From NCBI GenBank assembly GCA_040218415.1, contig JAVJRN010000081.1:310001-374000 (forward strand): 64,000 nucleotides of DNA. Reading direction: 5' to 3'. This document shows positions 53,782 through 62,367 of the stretch, in pieces. Origin of the DNA: JAVJRN01 sp040218415 (GTDB lineage Bacteria > Bacteroidota > Bacteroidia > Cytophagales > Cyclobacteriaceae). The notes beneath the pieces are model-generated. The model ran no database searches and was not told where the DNA came from. It was given only the letters and a program-made list of their open reading frames with translations. Positions within the stretch are counted from its first letter, which is position 1, and each line of letters begins with the position of its first letter. A program made the position numbers and the translations under genes.

Positions 53782-54660
53782 CTATTGATGTGCCCAATAG
53801 GCATCTCTATACAAGCTGTCAAGTTGCAAACTGCGACCATCGCTAGCCTCCATTTTTAATAATGCATTCGGATAATTGGCGTTGAACCAGTAAGCTAAAT
53901 TTTCACCATTTAATTTTACTATTTCTACTTTCCATGGTTCTTCAATCATCGATTGATTTATGCCTTTCAGGTCGTTTAGCGCTGATTTTGAAACTTTGAT
54001 TGTACTTTTAATTGGTGTTGGTTTTGTCGCCTTACTGTTGATTTGTGAAGGATATATTTGGGCTACAAAGTTTAATCCATCCTTAAATTTCAAAGACCTC
54101 AATGAATAGGAGAGTTGATCTTCAAACAAAGGTGTCTGGTCAATTTTCATAGAACCATTTCCCTGACCATCCCAGTAGCTCATGTACTCGAACAAATAGT
54201 GCTTATCCTTTTTTAGAAAGGATTTTGCGGTATTGCCACACCATTCTTGAGAGGTGTTGGTGAGTTTATGGATAGTGAAAGGCTGATCTTGCTTAAAAAA
54301 CAGAGAGGTCAAATAATGATATGGGTAGGCCTTCGTTTCAAAGCTGCAAAATTTATTGACCTTCATCACAGGAAAAAGATCATCTCTGGAATAATCATCC
54401 GTCTTGACTTGATATTCCTCATTGAAAACTTCCTTCACAAGAATATATGTGTAATCGTAGGTTCTCTGCTTTCCGTATACAATTCTTGTAGCAGAGTATT
54501 TTGCTACTTCGGCCTTGCCATCGTCCCACAACGGCTTTTTCGCCCAATTTTGTTCAAAATATTGACTCAGGTCGACTTCACTTTTTTCGACCTGAGAGGA
54601 GTTGCAGCCAACAATTGCCAGTAAAAAAAATAGCCACAGGAAGTGTTTATAGATCATCAT
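53782..54660 (-). CDS. Lipoprotein of unknown function, last gene of the glycosyltransferase cluster
   Basis: A 292-residue protein with a lipobox AIVGC (Cys at about residue 19). The mature part begins SQYFEQNWAKKPLWDDGKAEVAKY and contains FKFDGLNF-like beta-strands and CSFETKAYPYHYLTSLFFK; no catalytic motif is recognised. Homologues are often named septum formation inhibitor Maf in databases, but no Maf motif is present. It overlaps the TIGR04282-like gene by 14 bp. Confidence 0.8.
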   Translation of the reverse strand: MMIYKHFLWLFFLLAIVGCNSSQVEKSEVDLSQYFEQNWAKKPLWDDGKAEVAKYSATRIVYGKQRTYDYTYILVKEVFNEEYQVKTDDYSRDDLFPVMKVNKFCSFETKAYPYHYLTSLFFKQDQPFTIHKLTNTSQEWCGNTAKSFLKKDKHYLFEYMSYWDGQGNGSMKIDQTPLFEDQLSYSLRSLKFKDGLNFVAQIYPSQINSKATKPTPIKSTIKVSKSALNDLKGINQSMIEEPWKVEIVKLNGENLAYWFNANYPNALLKMEASDGRSLQLDSLYRDAYWAHQ

Positions 54661-55270
54661 CTTCTACAAATTCAAATTCTATATCAGAATCTTTCAAATC
54701 CTTCAAAGTGTCAATATCGCTTTTGGTCTTCATTAAATGGAGCTTTAGGTCGAGATCATCTATTGCAGCGAGCAGCTCTTGGAGTACGTTTTTATGACCG
54801 TATTCTTTGTTTTCAAAAAGTTCAGGATAAAACTTGTTGGTTCCAAGCAGGTAGAAACCACCATCCTTGGCAGGGCCTACCACGACATCAAAGTCATCGA
54901 GTTTAGCTAGCGCATCTTCAATATCTTTTTTGGTTAATTCTACACAATCACTCCCGATAATCATCACCTTGTCGTAGCTGTCAAAAGATTGATCCATAGC
55001 GTCAGACATTCTTTCACCTAAGCCATTTCCCTTTTGTATAAAAAGCTCATATTCTTGCGCCCCCGAAGCGTCGAATACATCTTCTATTTCAATATATTCT
55101 GAGTAAAAAACGGCCTTATCTACGTCAACATTCTTTGTTTCTTCATAGGTGTATTCTACCAGATACTTGTAGACATCCAATGCACCAATAATACCAATAT
55201 CTTCAGCTAGCCTGGTTTTTACAGATCCTGGGATAAGATTTTTAACAAAAATGATCAATCGTTTATTCAT
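54647..55270 (-). CDS. DUF2064 / TIGR04282-like nucleotide-diphospho-sugar transferase
   Basis: A 207-residue protein of the GT-A-fold DUF2064 family: N-terminal RLIIFVKNLIPGSVKTRLAEDIG (nucleotide-binding), GNGLGERMSDAM, IIGSDCVELTKKDIEDAL with the metal-binding Asp, and GPAKDGGFYLLG. Family members are labelled arsenosugar biosynthesis glycosyltransferase, but no ArsM or ArsS gene is near, so that label is not supported here. It sits between a lipoprotein and a secreted rhodanese gene, overlapping both. Confidence 0.88.
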   Translation of the reverse strand: MNKRLIIFVKNLIPGSVKTRLAEDIGIIGALDVYKYLVEYTYEETKNVDVDKAVFYSEYIEIEDVFDASGAQEYELFIQKGNGLGERMSDAMDQSFDSYDKVMIIGSDCVELTKKDIEDALAKLDDFDVVVGPAKDGGFYLLGTNKFYPELFENKEYGHKNVLQELLAAIDDLDLKLHLMKTKSDIDTLKDLKDSDIEFEFVEDDDL

Positions 55271-55781
55271 ATACTTTTACGCCTTTGTACAACCACTGAG
55301 ACCAGTCCTCATTATAGGTGTGAACACTGTCTGTGCTGGTTGACTTATTGTTTACAATTATTTTTCCGTTGTTTTTCCAGTCAAAAATACCACCATAAAG
55401 ATTTTTTACATTCTTAAATCCCATATTCTGAAGCTTTTCTCCAATTCGCTCGCTTCTATAACCTACCGAGCAGTAGACAATCACTTCTTGATTTTTGTCA
55501 ATGAACTTTACGTCTGACTTTTTGAAGTTTTCATAGCTAATCAGTTGCGCACCCTGAATATGACTAATTTCAAATTCTTTGGGTGATCGGATATCGAGTA
55601 TTATCAGGTCAGCCGATAATTTCGATTCAAGCTCCTCTGCATCAATGAGAGGTACGGTATGCTCATACAAGCTCTCCATTTTTTCATCAAATGTTTGTTG
55701 GGCTTTAGTTGTTAGCACCATCGCAAACATGATAAAAAAACTAATACCAACGGATTCGACTTTTTTCAATAACAAACTCAT
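55263..55781 (-). CDS. Secreted rhodanese-domain protein
   Basis: The 172-residue product has a signal peptide through about residue 27 (TTKAQQ) and one rhodanese domain (LILDIRSPKEFEISHIQGAQLI) with active-site loop C104-S-V-G-Y-R109. Rhodaneses transfer sulfane sulfur or hold persulfides. Secretion and placement in a glycosyltransferase cluster are unusual. Its start lies 41 bp inside the GT87-like gene; a later ATG at 55730 would shorten the signal peptide. Confidence 0.87.
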   Translation of the reverse strand: MSLLLKKVESVGISFFIMFAMVLTTKAQQTFDEKMESLYEHTVPLIDAEELESKLSADLIILDIRSPKEFEISHIQGAQLISYENFKKSDVKFIDKNQEVIVYCSVGYRSERIGEKLQNMGFKNVKNLYGGIFDWKNNGKIIVNNKSTSTDSVHTYNEDWSQWLYKGVKVYE

Positions 55782-57045
55782 AGATAAATACTGAAAATAC
55801 CACTAAATATTCTAAAACAACCCAATACATGGATAGTTCAAAGCCTTCTTTTTTATAGCCAAAATAGGTCAGAAAAATGAAGAAGGACCATGCCAAGGCT
55901 GTCTTGGCATTGATGATTACTCCGAGTGCTATTAAGGGAATAATATACCAAGGATGCACAATCGTACTGAATGATAGATAAATCATCAAAGCAACAAACA
56001 TAATGACGGCTATGTGTTGACTTCTTATTGCTTGAAAATAGCTTGTAGCTATGATAATTAGCGCCGTAAGCACGCTCAAAAAAGGCCCTAAAGTGCCAAT
56101 GATGTTGTATCCTTTTACCCAAAAACCAAACTGTCGAATTATGAAATAAATGCTTGCATTAAACTCGAATTTCTTAAAATACAAGCCTAAACTTTCTTTC
56201 ATTCCAGTGATGAATTCAATGTTGAGCATTGGCAAAAAAGTAATCGCCGAGATCAAACAAATGAGTGAGATCAGACCAATTCTTTTCTTGATTTTACCAT
56301 GAAAAAATAAGCCAGGTAAATAAATAAGCGGCAAAAGTTTCGTGCCTATAGCAAGTCCAAAACCTAGAGCCGACAGCCATTTTTTTCTGGTCAAATAATA
56401 AATGCCGACCATAAGAAATGCGGTCACGAGCACTTCAAAATGCAAGTTGCCTACCCCTTCTAAAATGACCAACGGATTCAAAAAGTAGATCATTGCTTTT
56501 TCTTTTTCCTGACCATTTTCGGCTAAGATTTTTCTTAAAAAGAATACCGCTAAAAAATCACCGAAGAGAAGAAATAGTCGAATAATATTGGCGCTCAGCA
56601 GCCAGTCATTAGCACCAATATTGGCGGCTAGCCAGAACACGAACTGATTCAAAGGCGGGTAAATAGTAAAGTAGTTGGTAGAGTTGAGCTGTGCATAAAG
56701 CGACTCGCTAATGCCTTCAATGTGTGGCTGTGAAAGATAATAACCGGGCAACTCTGCGAAAGGGTTAATGCCAGCATTGAGCAAATGACCATCCCAGATA
56801 AACCGATAAAGATCATCCGATAACGAGGGCATGCCAGCGAATAATACCAGCCTGATCAGAACACCAACATAGATATCTGAGGATGAAGGATAGATAATCA
56901 GCCAGCAATAAGAGAAAAAAGCACTGAAAAAAGCCAAGAAAAGTATGGTCGAATGATGGCGCTCGATCTGTAAGCCAATAGTGGTGATGGAGACCAGCAT
57001 AACCACATAAAGAATAAAGGAATTAGTCTTGAGCTTAGCCTGCAT
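55741..57045 (-). CDS. GT87/DUF2029-like polytopic glycosyltransferase
   Basis: A 434-residue GT-C-type membrane protein with about eleven transmembrane segments. The first periplasmic loop has DDLYRFIWDGHLLNAGINPF, including the catalytic-type Asp, typical of polyprenyl-phosphate-mannose-dependent mannosyltransferases. It would use the lipid-linked sugar made by the DPM1-like enzyme encoded at 58498. It overlaps its neighbours on both sides (11 bp with the GT2, 41 bp with the rhodanese gene). Confidence 0.87.
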   Translation of the reverse strand: MQAKLKTNSFILYVVMLVSITTIGLQIERHHSTILFLAFFSAFFSYCWLIIYPSSSDIYVGVLIRLVLFAGMPSLSDDLYRFIWDGHLLNAGINPFAELPGYYLSQPHIEGISESLYAQLNSTNYFTIYPPLNQFVFWLAANIGANDWLLSANIIRLFLLFGDFLAVFFLRKILAENGQEKEKAMIYFLNPLVILEGVGNLHFEVLVTAFLMVGIYYLTRKKWLSALGFGLAIGTKLLPLIYLPGLFFHGKIKKRIGLISLICLISAITFLPMLNIEFITGMKESLGLYFKKFEFNASIYFIIRQFGFWVKGYNIIGTLGPFLSVLTALIIIATSYFQAIRSQHIAVIMFVALMIYLSFSTIVHPWYIIPLIALGVIINAKTALAWSFFIFLTYFGYKKEGFELSMYWVVLEYLVVFSVFIYEFVIEKSRIRWY

Positions 57046-58495
57046 TGGTTATTGGGCGAATGGTGAAAATGAAAATACCACCATAGCCAAGCGCCAGCAT
57101 AATATGGAAAAGGATAAGACCATAATCTTTAAGATAGAAGCCGGAAAAGATACCGAAGATAAAATACAAGCACAGCAAAGCCTCTATAATTGTGATAGGA
57201 GCAAAGGCCTGTTTTAGATAGACGTTACCTTTCCAAGAATCGCCTTTATTTTGAATATTGAATTTGGGTGTTCGGATGAAAGGTGTTTTTTTTCCTACAA
57301 AACCTTCCACTACTGCTATGGAGTTGTGAAGTGCCAGACCCATAGAAAAGGAGATATATACAGGGAAATTTTTAGCAAAATATTTAAATGTTTGCTTTGG
57401 GTTAGTTTTTTTCGCAGCGATCCAATAGAAAATGGTCATGGCGATAAAACCAATAAGAAACACACTTGCTAAATCAAACAGCAGTAATAAATCGGGCCTA
57501 GCCTCCTTGATGTATAGCATCGGCACAGACAATACCGCAGCAATCAGTAGAAATAAAAATACCGAACTATTAAACAGATGTAAAAGCGCGTGTAGTTTCA
57601 CCCTTGACCCAATTTTGGACATCAATATTTTTACTACATTCTTACGGGCGGTTTCCGCTGCGCCCTTATTCCATCGATATTGTTGCGATTTAATGGCAGG
57701 AACTAAAACAGGAAGCTCTGCCGGAGAAAGCACATCTTCTAGGTATTTGAATTTCCAGCCATTGAGTTGTGCTCGGTAGCTGAGATCGAGATCCTCCGTT
57801 AGGGTGTCGTGCTGCCAACCTCCAGCATCTTCTATGCAGGCTTTTTTCCAAATACCACCTGTGCCATTGAAATTCATGAATTTCCCTGAGCATTCCCTTC
57901 CTTTTTGCTCTACGGTGAAATGCGCATTGAGCCCAAAAGCTTGCATTCTGGTTAATAAGCTATAATCCTGATTAAGATGACTCCATCGCGTTTGGATCAT
58001 GCCAATACCCTCGTGGAAATGTGGAAGAGTGAATGACAGAAAATCAGCATGAGGCATAAAGTCAGCATCGAAAATGGCAATGTATTCTCCACTCGCTAGT
58101 GTGGTGCCATGTTGAAGTGCGCCAGCTTTATAGCCAATTCGACTTTCTCTCTGAATGTGCTTGATGTCAATACCTTTTGCTCGCCATTCGCTGATTTTCG
58201 AAGACAAGATGGTGCTTGTTTCGTCCGTGGAGTCATCCAAAACTTGTATTTCTAGTTTGTTTTTCGGGTAATTGAGCAGACAAACACTATCGATCAATCG
58301 GGCTGCTACGTACTTTTCATTGAATATTGGGAGCTGTATCGTTACCAATGGAAAAGATTTCAGGACATGGTCATATTCTGGCTGTATGACCTTTTTCCCC
58401 TTTAAGTATTTGATAGAAAGGTTGAGCTGCTCCAGACTAAAGATTGCCACCATGGTAAGTGAAGAAATATAACCTATGATTACCAACCACTCCAT
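57035..58495 (-). CDS. Processive GT2 membrane glycosyltransferase (cellulose-synthase-like)
   Basis: The 486-residue protein has one N-terminal membrane segment, a cytoplasmic GT2 domain and about four C-terminal segments. The catalytic set is complete: DDST (87-90), DAD (143-145), TEDLD (233-237) and QQYRW (271-275), the D,D,D,QxxRW layout of processive beta-glycan synthases such as mannan or glucan synthases. It would polymerise or add sugars from an NDP-sugar while translocating the chain. It is the second gene of a six-gene cluster and starts 2 bp after the GT2 gene at 58498. Confidence 0.92.
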   Translation of the reverse strand: MEWLVIIGYISSLTMVAIFSLEQLNLSIKYLKGKKVIQPEYDHVLKSFPLVTIQLPIFNEKYVAARLIDSVCLLNYPKNKLEIQVLDDSTDETSTILSSKISEWRAKGIDIKHIQRESRIGYKAGALQHGTTLASGEYIAIFDADFMPHADFLSFTLPHFHEGIGMIQTRWSHLNQDYSLLTRMQAFGLNAHFTVEQKGRECSGKFMNFNGTGGIWKKACIEDAGGWQHDTLTEDLDLSYRAQLNGWKFKYLEDVLSPAELPVLVPAIKSQQYRWNKGAAETARKNVVKILMSKIGSRVKLHALLHLFNSSVFLFLLIAAVLSVPMLYIKEARPDLLLLFDLASVFLIGFIAMTIFYWIAAKKTNPKQTFKYFAKNFPVYISFSMGLALHNSIAVVEGFVGKKTPFIRTPKFNIQNKGDSWKGNVYLKQAFAPITIIEALLCLYFIFGIFSGFYLKDYGLILFHIMLALGYGGIFIFTIRPITNAG

Positions 58496-58497
58496 AA

Positions 58498-59190
58498 TTA
58501 CAAATATCTGAAAATGGTGAAAATGATTTTGTAACCTGCCATAATGGTTCCTTTCAAGGTGCCAGAAACCTTTGAGATACCAATTCTTTGTCTATAGTTT
58601 ACAGGAACATCAATTGTTTTCATTTTCAATTTGGCAGCTTTGAGTTGCATTTCTACTGTCCAGCCATAGTTGGTATCTTTCATGTCAATGGCTAATAAAC
58701 TTTCATATTTGATTGCCCGGAAAGGACCAAGATCAGTATAAGTTACTCCGTATAATAATTTGAGCAGGCTAGTAGCCAGCCAGTTACCAAAAATCTGTTG
58801 AGGCGTCATGGATCCTTTTTCCTTTTGACCTAAAGCTCTGGACCCGATAACCAAATCTACATTGTCTTCAATGATCGGTTTAATTAAATCTCCCATTTGG
58901 GAAGGGTAATCAGAATGGTCTCCATCGAGGAACACGATAATATCTGGTTTCGAACCTCCATCAGAAATATAATCCATCCCTTTGAGGCAGGCCTGACCAT
59001 AGCCACGGCGGGTTTCCTTTAAAGCAGTGGCGCCAGCTTTTTTTGCCTGTTCATAAGTATTGTCATTGGAGCCATTGTCAATCACGATGATCTCATTAAC
59101 CAATTCCTTCGGAATTTCCTCCACAACAAGACTTACCGCATTTTGCTCGTTAAATGCTGGTATGATTACCCTTATGTCTGGCTTATTCAA
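58498..59190 (-). CDS. GT2 dolichol/polyprenyl-phosphate mannosyltransferase-like enzyme
   Basis: A 230-residue soluble GT2 enzyme. RVIIPAFNEQNAV, IVIDNGSNDNT, the metal-binding FLDGDHSDYP and the IGSRALG motif place it in the DPM1/DPG-synthase group that forms polyprenyl-phosphate hexose. It is the first gene of the minus-strand cluster. It could supply the lipid-linked donor for the GT87-like enzyme three genes on. Confidence 0.9.
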   Translation of the reverse strand: MNKPDIRVIIPAFNEQNAVSLVVEEIPKELVNEIIVIDNGSNDNTYEQAKKAGATALKETRRGYGQACLKGMDYISDGGSKPDIIVFLDGDHSDYPSQMGDLIKPIIEDNVDLVIGSRALGQKEKGSMTPQQIFGNWLATSLLKLLYGVTYTDLGPFRAIKYESLLAIDMKDTNYGWTVEMQLKAAKLKMKTIDVPVNYRQRIGISKVSGTLKGTIMAGYKIIFTIFRYL

Positions 59191-59521
59191 TTTTTATCTG
59201 CTGTATGCTAAAAACAAAGCTAAGACTTGGAGGTCTTAGCTAGTTACAAAGCTAATTGAATTGAATGTCCTGAGGCTGTCAAGACTCTGACAAATACAAC
59301 TTTCATTGTAGCAACAAATCCAATTGAATAATGACATGGTTATTAAATGATGCTAACTTTGCTATTTATTGATAGAGCAGAATATTATTTGGCAGGACTA
59401 TGTAATTTCCTGAAGTGTAGAATATTATTTCGCATAAGGCTATCATTTAACTAGTAGGAGAGGCTTATTCTTCGAAGGACTTTTGATATTTATTTGAGTT
59501 ATAAACGGGCACTAAACCAAG
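59191..59521. other. Intergenic region before the glycosyltransferase cluster
   Basis: 331 bp holding the hairpin at 59213-59241 and otherwise AT-rich sequence, with the promoter of the glycosyltransferase cluster presumably inside. No gene seen. Confidence 0.5.
59213..59241 (-). terminator. Minus-strand terminator upstream of the glycosyltransferase cluster
   Basis: A perfect 9-bp stem AGCTAAGAC (59218-59226) / GTCTTAGCT (59233-59241) with a 6-nt loop. Reading on the minus strand it is followed by TTGTTTTTA. It can end transcription from the STAS-like gene before the cluster start at 59190. Confidence 0.6.
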
Positions 59522-59914
59522 TTATAAAGAAGTCCCATATTGGTTAATCCATTTGAATGCACCTTCTAAGGTTCGAAAATATTCAATATGTATTGGACTA
59601 TTTCTTTCTGCTTCTTTGTTGGCAAACTTGACACTCATTGTGGCTGGTTGGCTTCTTGGTACGACAAATGCGAAATATTTTAAACCATACTCTATCGCCT
59701 TAGGAAACCATACCGTGTTAATCCAATCTAATATTTCTATAGACAAAACATCTAAGTCCTCAAGAATAGCGATCTGGATATTCGGAGATTTCTGCCTCCT
59801 CAACTCTTGTACTCTATTGGCCACCGACTGGAATTCTTCTAAGGTTAAAAGACCTTTGAAATTGGCAATAGTTACTTGGTTAGTTTCATCAAAATAAACG
59901 TCTTCAGTGCGCAC
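59522..59914 (-). CDS. STAS/SpoIIAA-like protein
   Basis: A 130-residue one-domain protein. VYFDETNQVTIANFKGLLTLEEFQSVANRVQEL, IAILEDLDVLSIEILDWI and FAFVVPRSQPAT resemble the SpoIIAA-like/STAS-like fold found in many Bacteroidetes. No kinase or phosphatase partner is next to it. Probably cytoplasmic and regulatory; function unknown. Confidence 0.72.
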   Translation of the reverse strand: MRTEDVYFDETNQVTIANFKGLLTLEEFQSVANRVQELRRQKSPNIQIAILEDLDVLSIEILDWINTVWFPKAIEYGLKYFAFVVPRSQPATMSVKFANKEAERNSPIHIEYFRTLEGAFKWINQYGTSL

Positions 59915-60148
59915 TTTGCATCTTTTTGAAAGTTGGTTTTGAATCTTCTTCAGGGGTTGGCCTGAGGCTGAATCTAAATCTTGCTTTTTTTGATCTGCTC
60001 TATTGTGTGATTCAGACTAATAATTCAATTCAATTAAACTTATGACAATTAGAAAGTTAATCATTTCATTCCAAAGTAAACTCAATATCGCCCGATTGTA
60101 TCTAGTGCGTTACAAGAGCTAATACCAGCCCACGCCAGTTTGTGTTTT

Positions 60149-61129
60149 TCACCATAAGTGATGCACTGAATTTCTAATGTAGGTTTCGTAAACACTCCGC
60201 ACTTCGCTCATTTCTTTTTCTGACAAAAGATCATAATCACTTGCCTTGATGTTCGACACTAAATGAGTAAGCTTTGAAGCACCAGGAATCACACAGCTTA
60301 CTTCGTCATGCATTAAAACCCACTTTAGCGCCGCTTGTGTTAAGTGGGTGCCAAAAATATCTTCTAATTCTTTGACTGCTTTAAGTCCTAATTCAAAGTC
60401 AACACCTGAAAAGGTTTCTCCCTTATCGAACACTTCACCATTTCTATTAAAGTTGCGATGATCATCTTTGTGAAACTCAGAGTTCCGAGAAAACTTTCCT
60501 GTGAGCAATCCGCTAGCCAACGGTACTCTTGCGATGATACCAATATTTTTCTTTTTGGCCTGCTCAAAAAATAACTCATTGGGGCGCTGACGAAACATGT
60601 TGAAGATAATCTGCACCGTATCAACATTGTCGTATTCGATTGCTTTTAGCCCTTCTTCTACTTTTTCAACGCTTACGCCCAATGCACCTATTTTGCCTTC
60701 TTTTTTCAAGTCATCAAAAAGACTGAAAATTTCTGGGCGATAATACACCTCCGTAGGTGGGCAATGCAATTGAATCAGGTCGATGATTTCAAGGTCGAGG
60801 TTTTTCAAGCTAGACTCTACGAACGTTCTTAAAGCTTTGGGCGTGTAGCCTTCACTGGTGTGAGGATTGATTTGCCTTCCGCATTTGGTCGCAATATATA
60901 TTTTTTGATCGCTGAATTTTACGGCTTTACCTACTGCTTTTTCACTTAGACCGCCCTCGTACACATCAGCCGTATCGATAAAATTTATTCCTGAGTCGAT
61001 CGCCTTATTTAAGATTTCAGCCGCAGTATTTTCGTTAAATCCTGATCCCCATTTTCCACCCACTTGCCAGGTGCCTAATGAAACCTCAGATATTTTATAC
61101 CCAGTTTTTCCTAATAGTCTATATTTCAT
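60149..61129 (-). CDS. Aldo/keto reductase
   Basis: A 326-residue NADPH-dependent reductase with the complete catalytic tetrad: D52 and Y57 (FIDTADVYEGG), K82 (IATKCG) and H122 (IQLHCPP). The C-terminal GIIARVPLASGLLTGKF and VIPGASKLTHL blocks bind NADP phosphate. These enzymes reduce carbonyls of sugars, aldehydes or steroids; the substrate is unknown. Isolated gene. Confidence 0.93.
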   Translation of the reverse strand: MKYRLLGKTGYKISEVSLGTWQVGGKWGSGFNENTAAEILNKAIDSGINFIDTADVYEGGLSEKAVGKAVKFSDQKIYIATKCGRQINPHTSEGYTPKALRTFVESSLKNLDLEIIDLIQLHCPPTEVYYRPEIFSLFDDLKKEGKIGALGVSVEKVEEGLKAIEYDNVDTVQIIFNMFRQRPNELFFEQAKKKNIGIIARVPLASGLLTGKFSRNSEFHKDDHRNFNRNGEVFDKGETFSGVDFELGLKAVKELEDIFGTHLTQAALKWVLMHDEVSCVIPGASKLTHLVSNIKASDYDLLSEKEMSEVRSVYETYIRNSVHHLW

Positions 61130-61245
61130 CTTTGTAAAAATTTAAAGTCATTGAATTCACCAACTAAACTAGTTTAGATTCTAATTGTGAGAAAAAAATA
61201 TGATGATCTTCTAGCCAATGGCGGCAATATCGTTAATTTTCCGCT

Positions 61246-62367
61246 GTGGAAAGTTTTGTAGTATCAGCACGTAAATATCGGCCGCTCGGGTTCGATGAGG
61301 TAGTAGGCCAAGAGCATATAACGACTACATTAAAGAATGCTATAGATCAAAATCACCTTGCTCAAGCACTACTTTTTTGTGGCCCACGAGGAGTTGGAAA
61401 AACTACTTGTGCCAGAATTCTTTCTAGAATGGTCAATGGTTTTGATGCAGATGGGACTGACGGTTCTACGAATAACCTGAATATATACGAGTTAGATGCG
61501 GCATCTAATAACTCTGTAGATGATATAAGAAACTTGATAGATCAAGTGAGATATGCACCACAAACTGGTCAGTTTAAGGTGTATATCATTGATGAGGTTC
61601 ACATGCTTTCCACTGCCGCTTTCAATGCTTTTTTGAAAACATTAGAAGAGCCGCCGAGCTATGCTATTTTCATATTAGCCACTACAGAAAAGCATAAGGT
61701 CATACCCACGATTCTTTCGAGGTGTCAGATTTACGATTTCAATCGAATAGAAATCATTGATATCGTGAAGCAGCTTCAAAAAATTGCCAACACTGAGGGA
61801 ATAGACGCGGAAGAAGAGGCGCTTCATTTAATTGCCCAAAAGGCAGATGGGGCTTTGAGAGATGCCCTCTCTATGTTCGATTTGATCGTTACTTTTTCAT
61901 CGGATAATAGGATTACTTATCAAAATACGATCAAGAATCTTCACATTTTGGATTATGATTATTATTTCAAAATGGCTGATTTTTTCTTGGCTGAAGATCT
62001 TAAAGGAGCCATGCTTCTTTTTGACGAAATTCTAAAAAAGGGATTTGATGGTCATAATTTTTTAGTAGGTCTTCAGGAACATTTAAGAAACTTGCTAGTG
62101 GCCAAGTCTCCAGAAACCGCCAGACTTATGGAGGTTACTGAGGCTTTTAAAGGTAAATATAACGCTCAGTCTAATTCATTGGGAGATTCATTTTTGCTAA
62201 GTGGCTTATCATTGATTAGTCAGTTTGATTTGAATTATAAGGCTTCCAAAAACCAACGCTTGCATGTAGAGCTTTGCTTAATGAAGCTATCGCAGTTAAA
62301 TCGTGCAGTGCGACTGGCTCAAATGGATACCAGCGACGGGTCAAAAAAAAAAGTAGTAGCAGCTTAG
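61246..62367 (+). CDS. dnaX: DNA polymerase III subunit gamma (0-frame product of dnaX)
   Basis: The clamp-loader ATPase. It starts at GTG 61246 (MESFVVSARKYRPLGFDEVVGQ, the expected N-terminus), with Walker A GPRGVGKTT, the sensor-I block ELDAASNNSVDDIRNLIDQVRY, Walker B VYIIDEVHML, and the SRC motif TILSRCQIYDF. The 373-residue 0-frame product ends at TAG 62367, just after a run of ten A at 62343-62352. A -1 slip at that run opens the tau C-terminus. The Cys4 zinc module normally found between Walker A and ELDAASN is missing; the segment NGFDADGTDGSTNNLN lies in its place. Confidence 0.92.
   Translation: MESFVVSARKYRPLGFDEVVGQEHITTTLKNAIDQNHLAQALLFCGPRGVGKTTCARILSRMVNGFDADGTDGSTNNLNIYELDAASNNSVDDIRNLIDQVRYAPQTGQFKVYIIDEVHMLSTAAFNAFLKTLEEPPSYAIFILATTEKHKVIPTILSRCQIYDFNRIEIIDIVKQLQKIANTEGIDAEEEALHLIAQKADGALRDALSMFDLIVTFSSDNRITYQNTIKNLHILDYDYYFKMADFFLAEDLKGAMLLFDEILKKGFDGHNFLVGLQEHLRNLLVAKSPETARLMEVTEAFKGKYNAQSNSLGDSFLLSGLSLISQFDLNYKASKNQRLHVELCLMKLSQLNRAVRLAQMDTSDGSKKKVVAA
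62343..62352 (+). promoter_or_regulatory. A10 slippery site in dnaX
   Basis: Ten consecutive A in the 0 frame read TCA AAA AAA AAA GTA, containing the A-AAA-AAA heptamer for -1 slippage; they also suit transcriptional slippage. The next hairpin candidate (GAGG/CCTC at 62379-62391) is 26 nt away, beyond the usual 5-9 nt for ribosomal frameshift signals, which favours RNA-polymerase slippage. A sequencing error in the run cannot be ruled out. Confidence 0.65.

Noticed and set aside
53606..53797. 63-codon minus-strand frame over the 21-bp array
   Set aside because: The heptad-like reading arises from the 21-bp period and is broken by a stop; no homologue or start context supports a protein.
53782..54660. 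Maf septum formation inhibitor
   Set aside because: The protein is a lipoprotein without Maf nucleotide-pyrophosphatase motifs; the name is a database carry-over.
54647..55270. Arsenosugar biosynthesis locus
   Set aside because: The family name suggests it, but no ArsM, ArsS or arsenic-resistance gene is visible nearby.
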